This document shows, one piece after another, positions 53,034 through 61,034 of a DNA stretch of 64,000 bases (position 1 is its first letter; every line of letters begins with the position of its first letter). The stretch spans positions 1 through 64,000 of the forward strand of contig JANXBT010000003.1 in assembly GCA_025060415.1 (NCBI GenBank), written 5' to 3'. A program made the position numbers and the translations under genes. The notes beneath the pieces are model-generated. The model did no database searches, was not told the origin of the DNA, and worked only from the letters and a program-made list of their open reading frames with translations. Source of the DNA: Candidatus Bipolaricaulota bacterium. Lineage in GTDB: Bacteria > Bipolaricaulota > Bipolaricaulia > Bipolaricaulales > Bipolaricaulaceae.

Positions 53034-53106
53034 AGGCGGCGCCCGGATTCGAACCGGGGAATAAGGGATTTGCAGTCCCTCGCCTTAACCGCTTGGCTAC
53101 GCCGCC
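53034..53106 (-). tRNA. tRNA-Cys (GCA)
   Basis: The acceptor stem is GGCGGCG/CGCCGCC. The anticodon stem-loop GAGGGA-CTGCAAA-TCCCTT gives GCA, and the T arm is CCCGGTTCGAATCCGGG. CCA is not encoded. It is the first gene of a two-tRNA minus-strand unit with tRNA-Val, 27 bases apart. Confidence 0.95.
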
Positions 53107-53115
53107 CTCCTCTCC

Positions 53116-53121
53116 ATTATA
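53116..53121 (-). promoter_or_regulatory. -10 element TATAAT of the tRNA-Cys/tRNA-Val unit
   Basis: A perfect TATAAT on the minus strand ends 9 bases before the 5' end of tRNA-Cys. The -35 is not clear. Confidence 0.65.
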
Positions 53122-53152
53122 GTGCCCCGTGGCCGGGCCGGCCACCCGCGGT

Positions 53153-54520
53153 TCAGCGCAGCACCCGCACCCCCCGCGCCTCCAGCTCCGCCACCACCCG
53201 CTGGCCCTCCTCACCCAGGAGGACCCCGCCCAGCACAAGGAGCCGGAGCGCGGGAAGGTCCAAAAGGGGCTTCCAATCCCGCACGGGATTGCCCGCCACG
53301 GCCAGGATCTGGAGCTGACGAAGACCCCGCAAGGGGCTCAAGTCCTCCACGCGGTTGCGGCTCACCACCAGGTCCCGGAGTTGGACGAGGTCCGCCAAAG
53401 GCGCTAAGGAACGAATGAGGTTCCCGTCCAACATAAGGGTGCGCAGGTTCCCCAGGTCCCGCAAGGGGCTGAGGTCGCTGATGCGGTTCTCCGAGGCCTT
53501 CAGCCAACGGAGGCGGCTCAGGGTCCGCAGCGGCGCAAGGTCGCGCAGCCCGGTGTTCCCTAAGCCCAGGGTCTCCAAGGCCCTGAGCTCCCCCAAGGGC
53601 GTAAAGTCGGCGATGGGGTTGTCGCTCAGGTCCAGGTAGACGAGGTCCTTAAGGTTCGCCAGGGGCCGGATGTCCCTGATCTCGTTGCCCCGGAGGTCGA
53701 GGTGCCGCAGGCGGCGCAAGTGGGCCAAGGGGGCGACGTCCGTGATGTTCGCGAACGCCAGCTCCAACCGCTCAAGCTGGGCGAGCGCGGCGAGGGGACG
53801 CAGGTCCGCGATAGGGTTCATCGAGAGCGAAAGCCAACGCAGTTCGCGGAGCGCGGAAAGGGGGGAAAGGTCGGAGATCGCGTTCATATCCGCCCAAAGG
53901 ACCGTAAGGGAGGGCAGGGAGGCCAAGGGTTCGAGGTCGAGCACGTTGCTTCCGTTCACGGCGAGGAAGCGCAGGCCCGTCAAAAGCACCAAGGGCTGCA
54001 AATCCAAGACCTCCGTGTGCGCGAGGGTCAGGGTTTCCAGGCGCACGAGGCTTGCCAGGGGCAGGATGTCCCGCACCGGGTTCTGGGTGAGGTCGAGTTC
54101 CTGCAGGTTGCGCAGCCCCACTAAGGGCCAAAGGTTCTCCACGTGGTTGAAGCCCAAATAGAGGCGGCGCAAGTCCAAAAGCTCCGCCAAGGGCCGCACG
54201 TCGCGGATCCGGTTGTGCATGAGGTTCAGATCCTCAAGGTTCCGCAGCTTGGCCAGCGGGGAAAGGTCCGCGATGCGGTTCACCGAGAGGTCCAAAACCC
54301 TGAGGTTGACGGCGTGCTCCAGGCCCGTGAGGTCCTCGATGCCGTATCCCGCGGCGTGGAGTTCCGTGAGGCGCGCGAGTTCCTCGGCGAGGATGGGCCC
54401 TTCGGGCTTACCCAGGGCCTGGCGCAGGGCCGCTTCCAGGGCGGGATCGGGGACCCGCACCTCGCCCGCCTGGAGCACTAACCCCACGAGAAGGGCCAGG
54501 CAAATCCCAAGCCATCGCAT
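53153..54520 (-). CDS. Secreted leucine-rich repeat protein (internalin-like repeats)
   Basis: The 455-residue protein has a signal peptide (MRWLGICLALLVGLVLQAGE) and a short cap (VPDPALEAALRQALGKPEG). Then come 17 consecutive repeats of exactly 22 residues, with consensus LxxLxLxxNxIxDLxPLAxLxx (for example LRVLDLSVNRIADLSPLA), and a closing half repeat. There is no LPxTG or other anchor, so it is probably periplasmic or released. The start ATG 54520 follows GGAGGGGG; -10 TATACT lies at 54543-54538. Binding is the likely role; the ligand is unknown. Confidence 0.9.
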   Translation of the reverse strand: MRWLGICLALLVGLVLQAGEVRVPDPALEAALRQALGKPEGPILAEELARLTELHAAGYGIEDLTGLEHAVNLRVLDLSVNRIADLSPLAKLRNLEDLNLMHNRIRDVRPLAELLDLRRLYLGFNHVENLWPLVGLRNLQELDLTQNPVRDILPLASLVRLETLTLAHTEVLDLQPLVLLTGLRFLAVNGSNVLDLEPLASLPSLTVLWADMNAISDLSPLSALRELRWLSLSMNPIADLRPLAALAQLERLELAFANITDVAPLAHLRRLRHLDLRGNEIRDIRPLANLKDLVYLDLSDNPIADFTPLGELRALETLGLGNTGLRDLAPLRTLSRLRWLKASENRISDLSPLRDLGNLRTLMLDGNLIRSLAPLADLVQLRDLVVSRNRVEDLSPLRGLRQLQILAVAGNPVRDWKPLLDLPALRLLVLGGVLLGEEGQRVVAELEARGVRVLR

Positions 54521-54606
54521 ACGCACCCCCTCCGCCCAGTATACCCCCGTGGGGCTCCCAAGGGGGCGCGGCGTAAGGGCGGCAAGGGAAGCGGGAAAGC
54601 TTGGGC

Positions 54607-55221
54607 TCAGGAGGGGGGCAGCTCCGCCGCCCCGGCCTTCGGGAGGGAGGTTTTCCCCTCCAGGATGTACTCCGCCAAGAGGGCCTCCTGTTCGGCGGGG
54701 GTGAGGTCGCCCGCCTGGCCCAGGGCCTGGCGCCGGGCCCGCACGGCAAAATAAAGGGAAATCCCCGCCGCCACGGAAACGTTCAAGGACTCCACCAGCC
54801 CCCACATGGGGATGCGGAACGTCCCGTCGCACTGGGCCAAGAGGTTTGGAGGAACCCCCGCCACCTCGTTGCCGAAGGCCAAGGCCAAGGGCGCCTCGCC
54901 GGGAAGGGCCTCCACAGGGAGCTCGCCGCTGGGGGTGGCGGCAAGGATCCGGAACCCTTGCGCGCGCAGGGCGGCGAACGCCGCCTCGCCCCGCCGGAAC
55001 CGCAGGATGCGCACCCAGCGCTCCGCGCCCTGGCTCACCTGGGGCGCCGGCCGAAACGGCACATCCTCCTCCACCACGTAGACCTCAAGGAGGCCCAAGG
55101 CCTCGCAGGTGCGGAGGATGGCCGCCACGTTGTGGGGGTTTTGGAGGTTGACGCAGACGGCCACCACGCTCTTGAGGCGCGCGGCCACGGCCTTGCGCAG
55201 GCGTTCGGTCCGGGTCGCCAC
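54607..55221 (-). CDS. trmH: SpoU-family tRNA 2'-O-methyltransferase, TrmH-like
   Basis: The 204-residue SPOUT enzyme has motif 1 NPHNVAAILRTCEALGL near residue 27, motif 2 ALAFGNEVAGVP and motif 3 IPMWGLVESLNVSVAAGISL. This pattern fits TrmH, which methylates G18 of tRNA. The start is GTG 55221. The LysW-like gene ends 3 bases upstream on the same strand, so the two are co-transcribed. Confidence 0.9.
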   Translation of the reverse strand: MATRTERLRKAVAARLKSVVAVCVNLQNPHNVAAILRTCEALGLLEVYVVEEDVPFRPAPQVSQGAERWVRILRFRRGEAAFAALRAQGFRILAATPSGELPVEALPGEAPLALAFGNEVAGVPPNLLAQCDGTFRIPMWGLVESLNVSVAAGISLYFAVRARRQALGQAGDLTPAEQEALLAEYILEGKTSLPKAGAAELPPS

Positions 55222-55224
55222 CCT

Positions 55225-55416
55225 TCAGAACTCGTCCTCGTCCTCGTCGAAATCCTCGTCGAACCCGAAGGCCACCTCTTCCAGCTCCAGCGGGTCCTCC
55301 TCCACGACCTCCAGGACGGCGCCGCACTCCGGGCAGGTCACGCGGCGGCCGAACACGGCCTCCCCTTGGGAGAGCCGGAGCTCCGCATCGCACACGGGGC
55401 ACGTCGCACGCGGCAT
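55225..55416 (-). CDS. LysW-like zinc ribbon protein with acidic tail
   Basis: The 63-residue protein has CPVC at 6-9 and CPEC at 28-31. LEVVEEDPLELEEVAFG and a tail of Asp and Glu ending DEDEDEF follow. It resembles LysW, the amino-group carrier of AAA-type lysine and arginine synthesis, but lacks that family's terminal EDWGE, whose last Glu carries the substrate. No lysX, lysZ or lysY is present, so it may be a paralogue with a different role. GAGGTGA precedes ATG 55416. Confidence 0.7.
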   Translation of the reverse strand: MPRATCPVCDAELRLSQGEAVFGRRVTCPECGAVLEVVEEDPLELEEVAFGFDEDFDEDEDEF

Positions 55417-55468
55417 GGCTCACCTCGCTGAATTCCCTTCCTCCGCGCTTTTTGCGCGGGGCCGCGCG

Positions 55469-55497
55469 AGTTTAGAGGCCCCGCTTGGGCCTGTCAA
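55469..55497 (-). promoter_or_regulatory. Promoter TTGACA-17-TAAACT of the LysW-like/trmH operon
   Basis: On the minus strand a perfect TTGACA (55497-55492) and TAAACT (55474-55469) are spaced by 17 bases. The leader then holds a hairpin, CCGCGC-AAAAA-GCGCGG (55459-55443), before the Shine-Dalgarno. Confidence 0.8.
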
Positions 55498-55538
55498 ACC
55501 GCGCCGTCTTGGGATGGGCACGGGCCGAGGGGCGCGGA

Positions 55539-55544
55539 TACAAT
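55539..55544 (+). promoter_or_regulatory. -10 element TACAAT of the TSUP gene
   Basis: TACAAT ends 9 bases before the ATG at 55554 with no Shine-Dalgarno. Confidence 0.6.
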
Positions 55545-55553
55545 CGCGGCCCT

Positions 55554-56312
55554 ATGCTCTATTTCCTTTTGGCCCTCGCCGGGTTGGGGATCGGCGTTTT
55601 GGGCTCCCTCCTCGGCATCGGCGGCGGCATCTTCGTCGTCCCCCTGCTTCTTCTCTCCGGCCTGGTGGCCACCCCCCAAGAGGCCGCGGGCACCAGCATC
55701 GTGGGGGTCCTGGCCACGGGGATCTCCGCCTCCGTGGCCTACCTCCTGCGGGGGAAGACCCCCTGGCGGGTGAGCCTAAGCCTGATGCCCGGGGCCCTGG
55801 CCGGGAGCTTTCTCGGCGCGCACTTCGCGGGCCGGGTGGCCTCCGCAGCCCTCACCCTGGCCTTCGGCCTCTTTCTCCTCTACCCCGCCGGGGTCCTCCT
55901 TTTGGGGCGGGAGCCCAAGGAGTTGGTGCGGGCGCGCGGGGGGCGGGCCCGGCCCGTGTGGGCCTGGGCCCTGGTGGGGCTGGCGGCGGGCGCCGCGGGC
56001 AGCCTCTTCGGCATCGGCGGCGGGGTGATCATGGTCCCTGCCCTCGTCTGGCTGGGCCTGCCCATGCTGGAGGCCGTGGCCGGAAGCCTGTTGGTCATGG
56101 TGCCCACGGCCGCGCTGACCACGGCCCTCCACGCCCTGGCCGGCCGTACCCATTGGGACCTCGCTCTCCCCTTGGCCGGGGGGATCCTGGTGGGGGCCCA
56201 GCTGGGCCCGCTCCTGGCCGTGCGCCTGCCCCAGCGCACCCTGCGTCGGCTGTTCGCCCTCGTCCTGCTTTATTCGGCCGCGAACATGATCCGCAAGGGC
56301 CTCGGAGCCTAG
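55554..56312 (+). CDS. TSUP (TauE/SafE) family permease
   Basis: The 252-residue membrane protein has the TSUP duplication. GSLLGIGGGIFVVPLLLL near residue 17 and GSLFGIGGGVIMVPALVWLG near residue 148 are the two signature repeats. The family exports or imports sulfite, sulfonates and related anions; the substrate is not predictable here. I start it at ATG 55554, leaderless after -10 TACAAT. Its TAG stop shares the palindrome CTAG with the stop of the convergent gene. Confidence 0.9.
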   Translation: MLYFLLALAGLGIGVLGSLLGIGGGIFVVPLLLLSGLVATPQEAAGTSIVGVLATGISASVAYLLRGKTPWRVSLSLMPGALAGSFLGAHFAGRVASAALTLAFGLFLLYPAGVLLLGREPKELVRARGGRARPVWAWALVGLAAGAAGSLFGIGGGVIMVPALVWLGLPMLEAVAGSLLVMVPTAALTTALHALAGRTHWDLALPLAGGILVGAQLGPLLAVRLPQRTLRRLFALVLLYSAANMIRKGLGA

Positions 56313-56587
56313 GCGAAGGCGTCCACAAGGATCCGGACGAGGAGGAGGATCCAGCCGATCCCCACCACGAGCCAGATCACCCTGCGGGCCGCGGCGAGGA
56401 TCTGGAACACGAAAAGCACGAGGGTGAGGAGGGCCAGGTACCCCAGGGGGAGGATGAGCTCCGGGGCCACTTCCCGCGGGAGGATGAGGCGGAGGAGGTG
56501 GGCCAGGCCCCGGCCCAGCAGCCCCGCCAGCTCCTGGAGGAACGTCAGGAGCCGGGACCACGAGAAGTCCGCGGGCGCTGCGCTCAC
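56309..56587 (-). CDS. Small membrane protein (92 aa)
   Basis: The 92-residue protein has an N-terminal amphipathic part (FSWSRLLTFLQELAGLLGRG) and two transmembrane segments (LGYLALLTLVLFVFQILAA and VIWLVVGIGWILLLVRILV). I recognise no family. It ends in the same CTAG as the TSUP gene. The coiled-coil gene and its terminator lie just upstream. Confidence 0.65.
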   Translation of the reverse strand: MSAAPADFSWSRLLTFLQELAGLLGRGLAHLLRLILPREVAPELILPLGYLALLTLVLFVFQILAAARRVIWLVVGIGWILLLVRILVDAFA

Positions 56588-56616
56588 GGCCCCGAGCCTA
56601 CGCCCCGGGGCAAACG

Positions 56617-56642
56617 AAAAGGGCGCCGCGTGGGCGGCGCCC
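56617..56642 (-). terminator. Intrinsic terminator after the small coiled-coil gene
   Basis: On the minus strand a 9-pair stem GGGCGCCGC/GCGGCGCCC with a 4-base loop is followed by TTTT. It ends the pyrimidine phosphorylase operon, 21 bases after the last stop codon. Confidence 0.85.
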
Positions 56643-56662
56643 AGGGGACAAGGTTCACCCCC

Positions 56663-56821
56663 TCAGTCCTTGTCCTCGGCCTCCTCCACGGCGTCCTCGA
56701 TCTTCTCCAGGAGGTCGGAGACCCGCTCGAACGCGGACTCCAGCTCCTCCCGCACCATGGCCAGTTCGGAGAGGAGCGGCTTGATCTTGTCGATGAGCTC
56801 TTTTTTCGTCACGTAGGCCAT
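56663..56821 (-). CDS. Small acidic coiled-coil protein (52 aa)
   Basis: The 52-residue protein starts MAYVTKKELIDKIKPLLSEL and is one continuous heptad helix ending EEAEDKD. It has a strong GGGAGGTGG Shine-Dalgarno, lies 21 bases after the pyrimidine phosphorylase stop, and is followed by a terminator, so it is the last gene of that operon. I recognise no family. Confidence 0.75.
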   Translation of the reverse strand: MAYVTKKELIDKIKPLLSELAMVREELESAFERVSDLLEKIEDAVEEAEDKD

Positions 56822-56842
56822 AAACCACCTCCCGGCCGGATT

Positions 56843-58147
56843 TTACCCGATGCGGTCGAGAATGAGGGGGGAGGGAGGAGGCGGCGTGGGGCCGATGCGG
56901 AAGGCCTCCTCGGCCCTTTTTTGGGCCTCGAAGAGGCGGTCGGGGCGGCCCACGTGCAGGCGGGCCAGGGGCTGGCCCCTTTCCACCTCCGCCCCCACCT
57001 TGACTAGGAGCTCCACCCCGGCGGCAGGGTCCACCCGCTGGCCCTTCACCTCCCGCCCCGCGCCCAAAAGCCCGCAGGCCTGGCCGATGGCCCGGGCCCG
57101 GATGGCCTGCACGTACCCGCTTTGGGGAGAGGGGACCTCCACCACCTGGGCCGCCCTGGGCAGGCGCTCCGGCTCCTCCACGGCCCGCACGTCCCCGCCT
57201 TGGGCGGCCACGAGCTCCCGGAACTTGGCGAAGGCCTTCCCCCCGTCCAAAAGGCGGGCGAGCTTGGCCTTTCCCTCCTCGGGGGCGGAGGCCTCGCCCA
57301 CGAGCACGAGGAGCTCCGCGCCCAGGGCGAGGACGACCTCGCGCAGGTCCTCCGGGCCCTCGCCCCGCAGGACCTCGAGGGCCTGCCGCACCTCCAGGGC
57401 GTTCCCCGCCATCCGCCCCAGGGGCTGGTCCATGGCGGTGATGAGGGCGGCGAATTTCTTGCCCAGGCGGTTCCCCACGCGGACCAGGGTCTCCGCGAGC
57501 CGGCGGGCCTCGGGGAGGGTGCGCATGAACGCGCCGTCCCCGCATTTCACGTCGAGCACGATGGCGTCCGCCCCGCCCGCGATCTTCTTGGAGAGCACGG
57601 AGGCGGCGATGAGGGGGAGGGAGGGGACCGTGCCCGTCACGTCCCGCAGCTCATAAAGGAGGCGGTCCGCGGGGACGAGCTCGGCGGTGTGGTCGGCGAT
57701 CACCGCGCCCACCCGCCGGGCCTGGGCCACGATCTCCGCGGGGGAGAGTTCGGTGCGCACGCCGGGGATGGCCTCGAACTTGTCGATGGTGCCGCCCGTG
57801 TGGCCCAGGGCCCGTCCGGAGAGCTTGGCCATGACGAGGCCGGCGGCGGCCATGAGGGGCACCAGCACCAGGGTGACCGTGTCGCCCACCCCGCCCGTGG
57901 AGTGCTTGTCCACCTTGATCCCGGGCACCGCCGAAAGGTCGATCCTCTCCCCGCTTTCCACCATGCTCTCCGTGAGGGCCACCGTCTCCGCCTCGCTCAT
58001 CCCCTGGAAGTACACGGCCATGAGGAACGCGGCCATCTGGTAGTCGGGGATGTGGCCGGCCACGTAGCCCCGGAGGAGCCACCGGATCTCCGCGGGGGTC
58101 AATTCGCCGCCGTCCCTCTTCTTTTCGATCAGGTCCACCGCGCGCAT
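56843..58147 (-). CDS. deoA: Pyrimidine-nucleoside (thymidine) phosphorylase
   Basis: The 434-residue enzyme splits pyrimidine nucleosides to base and (deoxy)ribose 1-phosphate. Landmarks are MRAVDLIEKKRDGGELT, the phosphate site DKHSTGGVGDTVTLVL, LSGRALGHTGGTIDKFE, VLDVKCGDGAFM, and the C-terminal biotinyl-like domain. Length and order fit PdpA/DeoA; the choice between Pyn and DeoA is open. ATG 58147 is 9 bases after -10 TAGAAT (58162-58157), so leaderless. It feeds uracil to upp at 25 kb. Confidence 0.93.
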   Translation of the reverse strand: MRAVDLIEKKRDGGELTPAEIRWLLRGYVAGHIPDYQMAAFLMAVYFQGMSEAETVALTESMVESGERIDLSAVPGIKVDKHSTGGVGDTVTLVLVPLMAAAGLVMAKLSGRALGHTGGTIDKFEAIPGVRTELSPAEIVAQARRVGAVIADHTAELVPADRLLYELRDVTGTVPSLPLIAASVLSKKIAGGADAIVLDVKCGDGAFMRTLPEARRLAETLVRVGNRLGKKFAALITAMDQPLGRMAGNALEVRQALEVLRGEGPEDLREVVLALGAELLVLVGEASAPEEGKAKLARLLDGGKAFAKFRELVAAQGGDVRAVEEPERLPRAAQVVEVPSPQSGYVQAIRARAIGQACGLLGAGREVKGQRVDPAAGVELLVKVGAEVERGQPLARLHVGRPDRLFEAQKRAEEAFRIGPTPPPPSPLILDRIG

Positions 58148-58207
58148 GGCCGCAAAATTCTAACCCCTCCCGGTTCCGCTGCCGCCTTTCGGCTACCATC
58201 GGGCCCG

Positions 58208-59080
58208 ATGGAGCGGCTGATCGGGGTGGACATCGGCGGGACCCGCACGCGGGTGGGCGCGGTCCTGGCCGGCCGGATCCTGGCCCGCCGGGCCTTCCCC
58301 ACCCGGGGCGTGCCCGAGGTGCGCGCGGCGATCCAGGAGGTCCTGGAGGAGGTCGGCTGGGCCAGGCCCGACGCCATCGGGGTGGGCGCGCCCGCCCCCC
58401 TCGACATGCGCCAGGGCCGCATCCTCCACGCCCCCAACCTCCCCCACTGGAACGGGGTGAACGTGGTGGAGGAGCTGGGGCGCGCCTTCGCCTGCCCCGT
58501 CTTCTTGGGCAACGACGCGAACTGCGCGGCGGTGGGCGAGCTCGCCTACGGCTGGCGCGCCCAGGACTTCCTGTACGTGACCTGGTCCACGGGGATCGGC
58601 GGGGGGATCGTGGCCGGCGGGCAGGTGGTGTGGGGCGCCACGGGCCAGGCCGGGGAGATCGGGCACATCCCCCTCCGGCCCGACGGCCCCCGCTGCAACT
58701 GCGGGAAGCGGGGGTGCCTGGAGGCCCTGGCGGGCGGGGCCGGCCTGCGGGCGCGGGCCCAGGAACGCCTGGGACTGCCCCTCTCCGCCCAGGAGCTGGT
58801 GGAGCGGGCCCGGCGGGGCGAGCCCGGCCCCCTGGCCCTCGTGGAAGAGGCCTGCGCAGCCATGGGCCAGGGCCTGGCCATCGCCGCCGAGCTCCTCGAG
58901 CCGGAGATGATCATCTTGGGCGGGGGCTTCACCGCCTCCTGGGATTTCCTGGGGCCCAAGGTCCGGGCGGCGTTTGAGGATCTGAGCCGCGTGCGGCCCA
59001 GGCTGGAGCTCACCAAGCTCGGGGACGACGTGGGCCTCCTGGGCGCCGCGGCCCTCCCCCTCCACTTCCCCCGCTTCTAG
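58208..59080 (+). CDS. ROK-family sugar kinase (glucokinase-like)
   Basis: The 290-residue protein has the phosphate motif GVDIGGTRTRVGAV, the sugar-site GNDANCAAVGEL, and TGIGGGIV. The ROK zinc and sugar motif is GEIGHIPLRPDGPRCNCGKR followed by GCLE. Glucose is the likeliest substrate, but ROK kinases vary. Start ATG 58208 is 8 bases after -10 TACCAT (58194-58199) and divergent from deoA. Confidence 0.92.
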   Translation: MERLIGVDIGGTRTRVGAVLAGRILARRAFPTRGVPEVRAAIQEVLEEVGWARPDAIGVGAPAPLDMRQGRILHAPNLPHWNGVNVVEELGRAFACPVFLGNDANCAAVGELAYGWRAQDFLYVTWSTGIGGGIVAGGQVVWGATGQAGEIGHIPLRPDGPRCNCGKRGCLEALAGGAGLRARAQERLGLPLSAQELVERARRGEPGPLALVEEACAAMGQGLAIAAELLEPEMIILGGGFTASWDFLGPKVRAAFEDLSRVRPRLELTKLGDDVGLLGAAALPLHFPRF

Positions 59081-59820
59081 AAGGCCCGCGTGACTTCGAG
59101 TGCCGCCCGCGGGCCCCCTCCCCACACGAGGGAAAACAGCGCGCTCCCTCCCTTGGCGCTCTGGCTCAGGGCGAGCCCGCCCCCACCCAGGCCCAACCAG
59201 ACCTGGGCCTTCCCTCCCGCGCCCTCCCAAACCAAGGTCACCCGGTGCTCCCGGGCGGGCGCAAGCTGGATGTGGGCGCGCAGGGTCCACGCGCCCGCCG
59301 CGCCCTCAAGCTCCAGGGCCGCGGCCTCCCCCAGGGTGAGCGCAGCCCCGTGGGCCGCGAGGCGGAGGGTGGCCGCGAGGGGTGGGCCCTCCGCCTGCAC
59401 CGCGGCCGTCCAGGCCTCCCCGGCCAGCTCGCCCAGGGCCCACGCCCGGCCCACCCAAAGGGGCTGGAGGTTCAGGGCCGCCCAGCCCCCCCTTCCGCCG
59501 GCCGCCACCCGCACCGCCACGCCCCCGCGGGAAAAGCTGCGGGAAAGGGAGCCGGAAAGGAACGCATCCGCTCGCCCCGTGGCGAATAGGATCCCTTCGA
59601 GCTTCCAGGAGCCCAGCGCGCCGGATCCGGACACGCTGAGGGCGGCGCGCCGGAACCCCGGGGGGAGGAGTTGGGCTTCCCCCCGCACGGCGATCGAAAC
59701 GCCCAAAAAGTCCCAGCTTTGGCTTGCCCAGGCCAGGGCCTCCTTGGGCGTTTCGAGGCGCACCCCCACTTCCCCGGCGCCCGCCGAGGCCGCCGCAACC
59801 AGGAGCAGGAGGAGGATCAC
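59077..59820 (-). CDS. Secreted hypothetical protein, beta-rich
   Basis: The 247-residue protein begins with a signal peptide (VILLLLLVAAASAGAGEVGV). Alternating short hydrophobic strands rich in Gly, Ala, Leu and Trp follow (WKLEGILFATGRADAFLSGS, LVWEGAGGKAQVWLGLGGGG), as in a beta-barrel or beta-sandwich. The GTG start overlaps the trmB stop (GTGA at 59820-59817). I recognise no family. Confidence 0.65.
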   Translation of the reverse strand: MILLLLLVAAASAGAGEVGVRLETPKEALAWASQSWDFLGVSIAVRGEAQLLPPGFRRAALSVSGSGALGSWKLEGILFATGRADAFLSGSLSRSFSRGGVAVRVAAGGRGGWAALNLQPLWVGRAWALGELAGEAWTAAVQAEGPPLAATLRLAAHGAALTLGEAAALELEGAAGAWTLRAHIQLAPAREHRVTLVWEGAGGKAQVWLGLGGGGLALSQSAKGGSALFSLVWGGGPRAALEVTRAF

Positions 59821-60740
59821 GGGCGCAGCCGCTCCGCGACCAGGGCCACGGCGCGCTTCACCGCCGGGGTGCGGAAAGGCACGGTGGCCCCGTCCAGCTG
59901 TACGATCAGGCCCTCCGGGGTCTTGGCCACGATGAGGAAGAACTGCTGGAGGAAATCTTGGTCGGTGGCGAAGGCCCGGATCAGGGCGGTCTCGCCCTGG
60001 GCGGCGAAGAAGACCTCCTTGAGGACCACCGCGCCGCCCTCCCAGGTCTCCTTGACCCCGGCCAGTTGTTGGAGCCGCTCGGGCCGGAACTCCGCGGGGA
60101 CCTTGGCGTGGGGCATGCCTCCCTCCGCGATCCTGGGCACGGTCCCGGGCCGGACCTTCCGGGCCAGGACCCGCCAGATGGTGAGGCCGCGGGCGCGCCA
60201 TTTCCGCTCGTAGCGGGTGCCAGGCCCGTCGGAGAGGGGGCTGGGCCCCGCCACGGCCAAGCCCGCGCCCCCAAGGTGCTGCGCGGCCTCCTCCGCATAC
60301 CACAGGGCATCCGTGACGAGCTGGAACTCGCCCCCCTCCTCCAGCACCGCCGCGAGGGCTTGGGCGAAGGCCCCGTCCACCAGCCTCCGCTCGGCGTGCC
60401 GGGCCTTGGGCCAGGGGCAGGGGAAGTTCACGAACACCCGGGTTACGCTCCCGTCGGGGAAGAGCTCGCGGAGGCCGAACTTCCCGTCCAGGAGGGCCAG
60501 GCGCACGTTCCCCACCCCGCCGAGGCGCAGCTTGCGCCCGGCCTTCACGATGCAGGTGAGGCTCGTCTCGAAGCCCACCCAGTTCCAGTCCGGGTGCCTT
60601 TGCGCCATCTCCGCGAGGAACTCCCCGTTGCCGAAGCCGATCTCCACGGCCAGGGGGGCCCGGCGGAGGAAGACCTCCTCCCAGCGGGGCGGAAGTTCCT
60701 CCCAACGCGCCGGGTGAATGAGGTAGGGCACAAAATCCAT
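59817..60740 (-). CDS. trmB: tRNA (guanine-N7)-methyltransferase with C-terminal extension
   Basis: The 307-residue enzyme methylates G46 of tRNA. AdoMet-binding EIGFGNGEFLAEMAQRHPDW is near residue 33. VFVNFPCPWPKARHAERRL is the family's FPDPWPKKRH motif, with Cys in place of the usual Asp. The C-terminal 110 or so residues are an extension beyond the E. coli length; Aquifex and Thermus enzymes also have one. I start it at ATG 60740, 8 bases after -10 TATCCT (60754-60749). Confidence 0.9.
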   Translation of the reverse strand: MDFVPYLIHPARWEELPPRWEEVFLRRAPLAVEIGFGNGEFLAEMAQRHPDWNWVGFETSLTCIVKAGRKLRLGGVGNVRLALLDGKFGLRELFPDGSVTRVFVNFPCPWPKARHAERRLVDGAFAQALAAVLEEGGEFQLVTDALWYAEEAAQHLGGAGLAVAGPSPLSDGPGTRYERKWRARGLTIWRVLARKVRPGTVPRIAEGGMPHAKVPAEFRPERLQQLAGVKETWEGGAVVLKEVFFAAQGETALIRAFATDQDFLQQFFLIVAKTPEGLIVQLDGATVPFRTPAVKRAVALVAERLRP

Positions 60741-60770
60741 GGGTTCCAAGGATACCGTACACTCCTGGGG

Positions 60771-61034
60771 ATGGCCGGCCGGTTCATCGATGTCGAGGTA
60801 GAGGTGAAGTTCGCGCAAAAGCCTGGCCCGCCCACGAGCTTTGTTTGGGAAGGGAAAGAGCACCGCATCGTGGAGATCCTGGAATTCCACAGGCGGCTGG
60901 ACTTCAAGAGCGCGTGGTGGCGGCGCCGCCACCGCGACTGGTACCGGGTGCGCACGGAAGAGGGCCGGGTGTTCGACCTTTATTTCCACCGCGGCCCGGG
61001 CCGGCCTTATTGGGTCCTCCTCCGCGAGCTATAG
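60771..61034 (+). CDS. DUF6504-like small protein
   Basis: The 87-residue protein reads FIDVEVEVKFAQKPGPPTSF, then VWEGKEHRIVEILEFHRR and RDWYRVRTEEGRVFDLYF. This resembles the DUF6504 pattern of small soluble proteins of unknown function. ATG 60771 is 7 bases after -10 TACACT (60758-60763) and is divergent from trmB. Its end overlaps exonuclease III by 6 bases. Confidence 0.7.
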   Translation: MAGRFIDVEVEVKFAQKPGPPTSFVWEGKEHRIVEILEFHRRLDFKSAWWRRRHRDWYRVRTEEGRVFDLYFHRGPGRPYWVLLREL

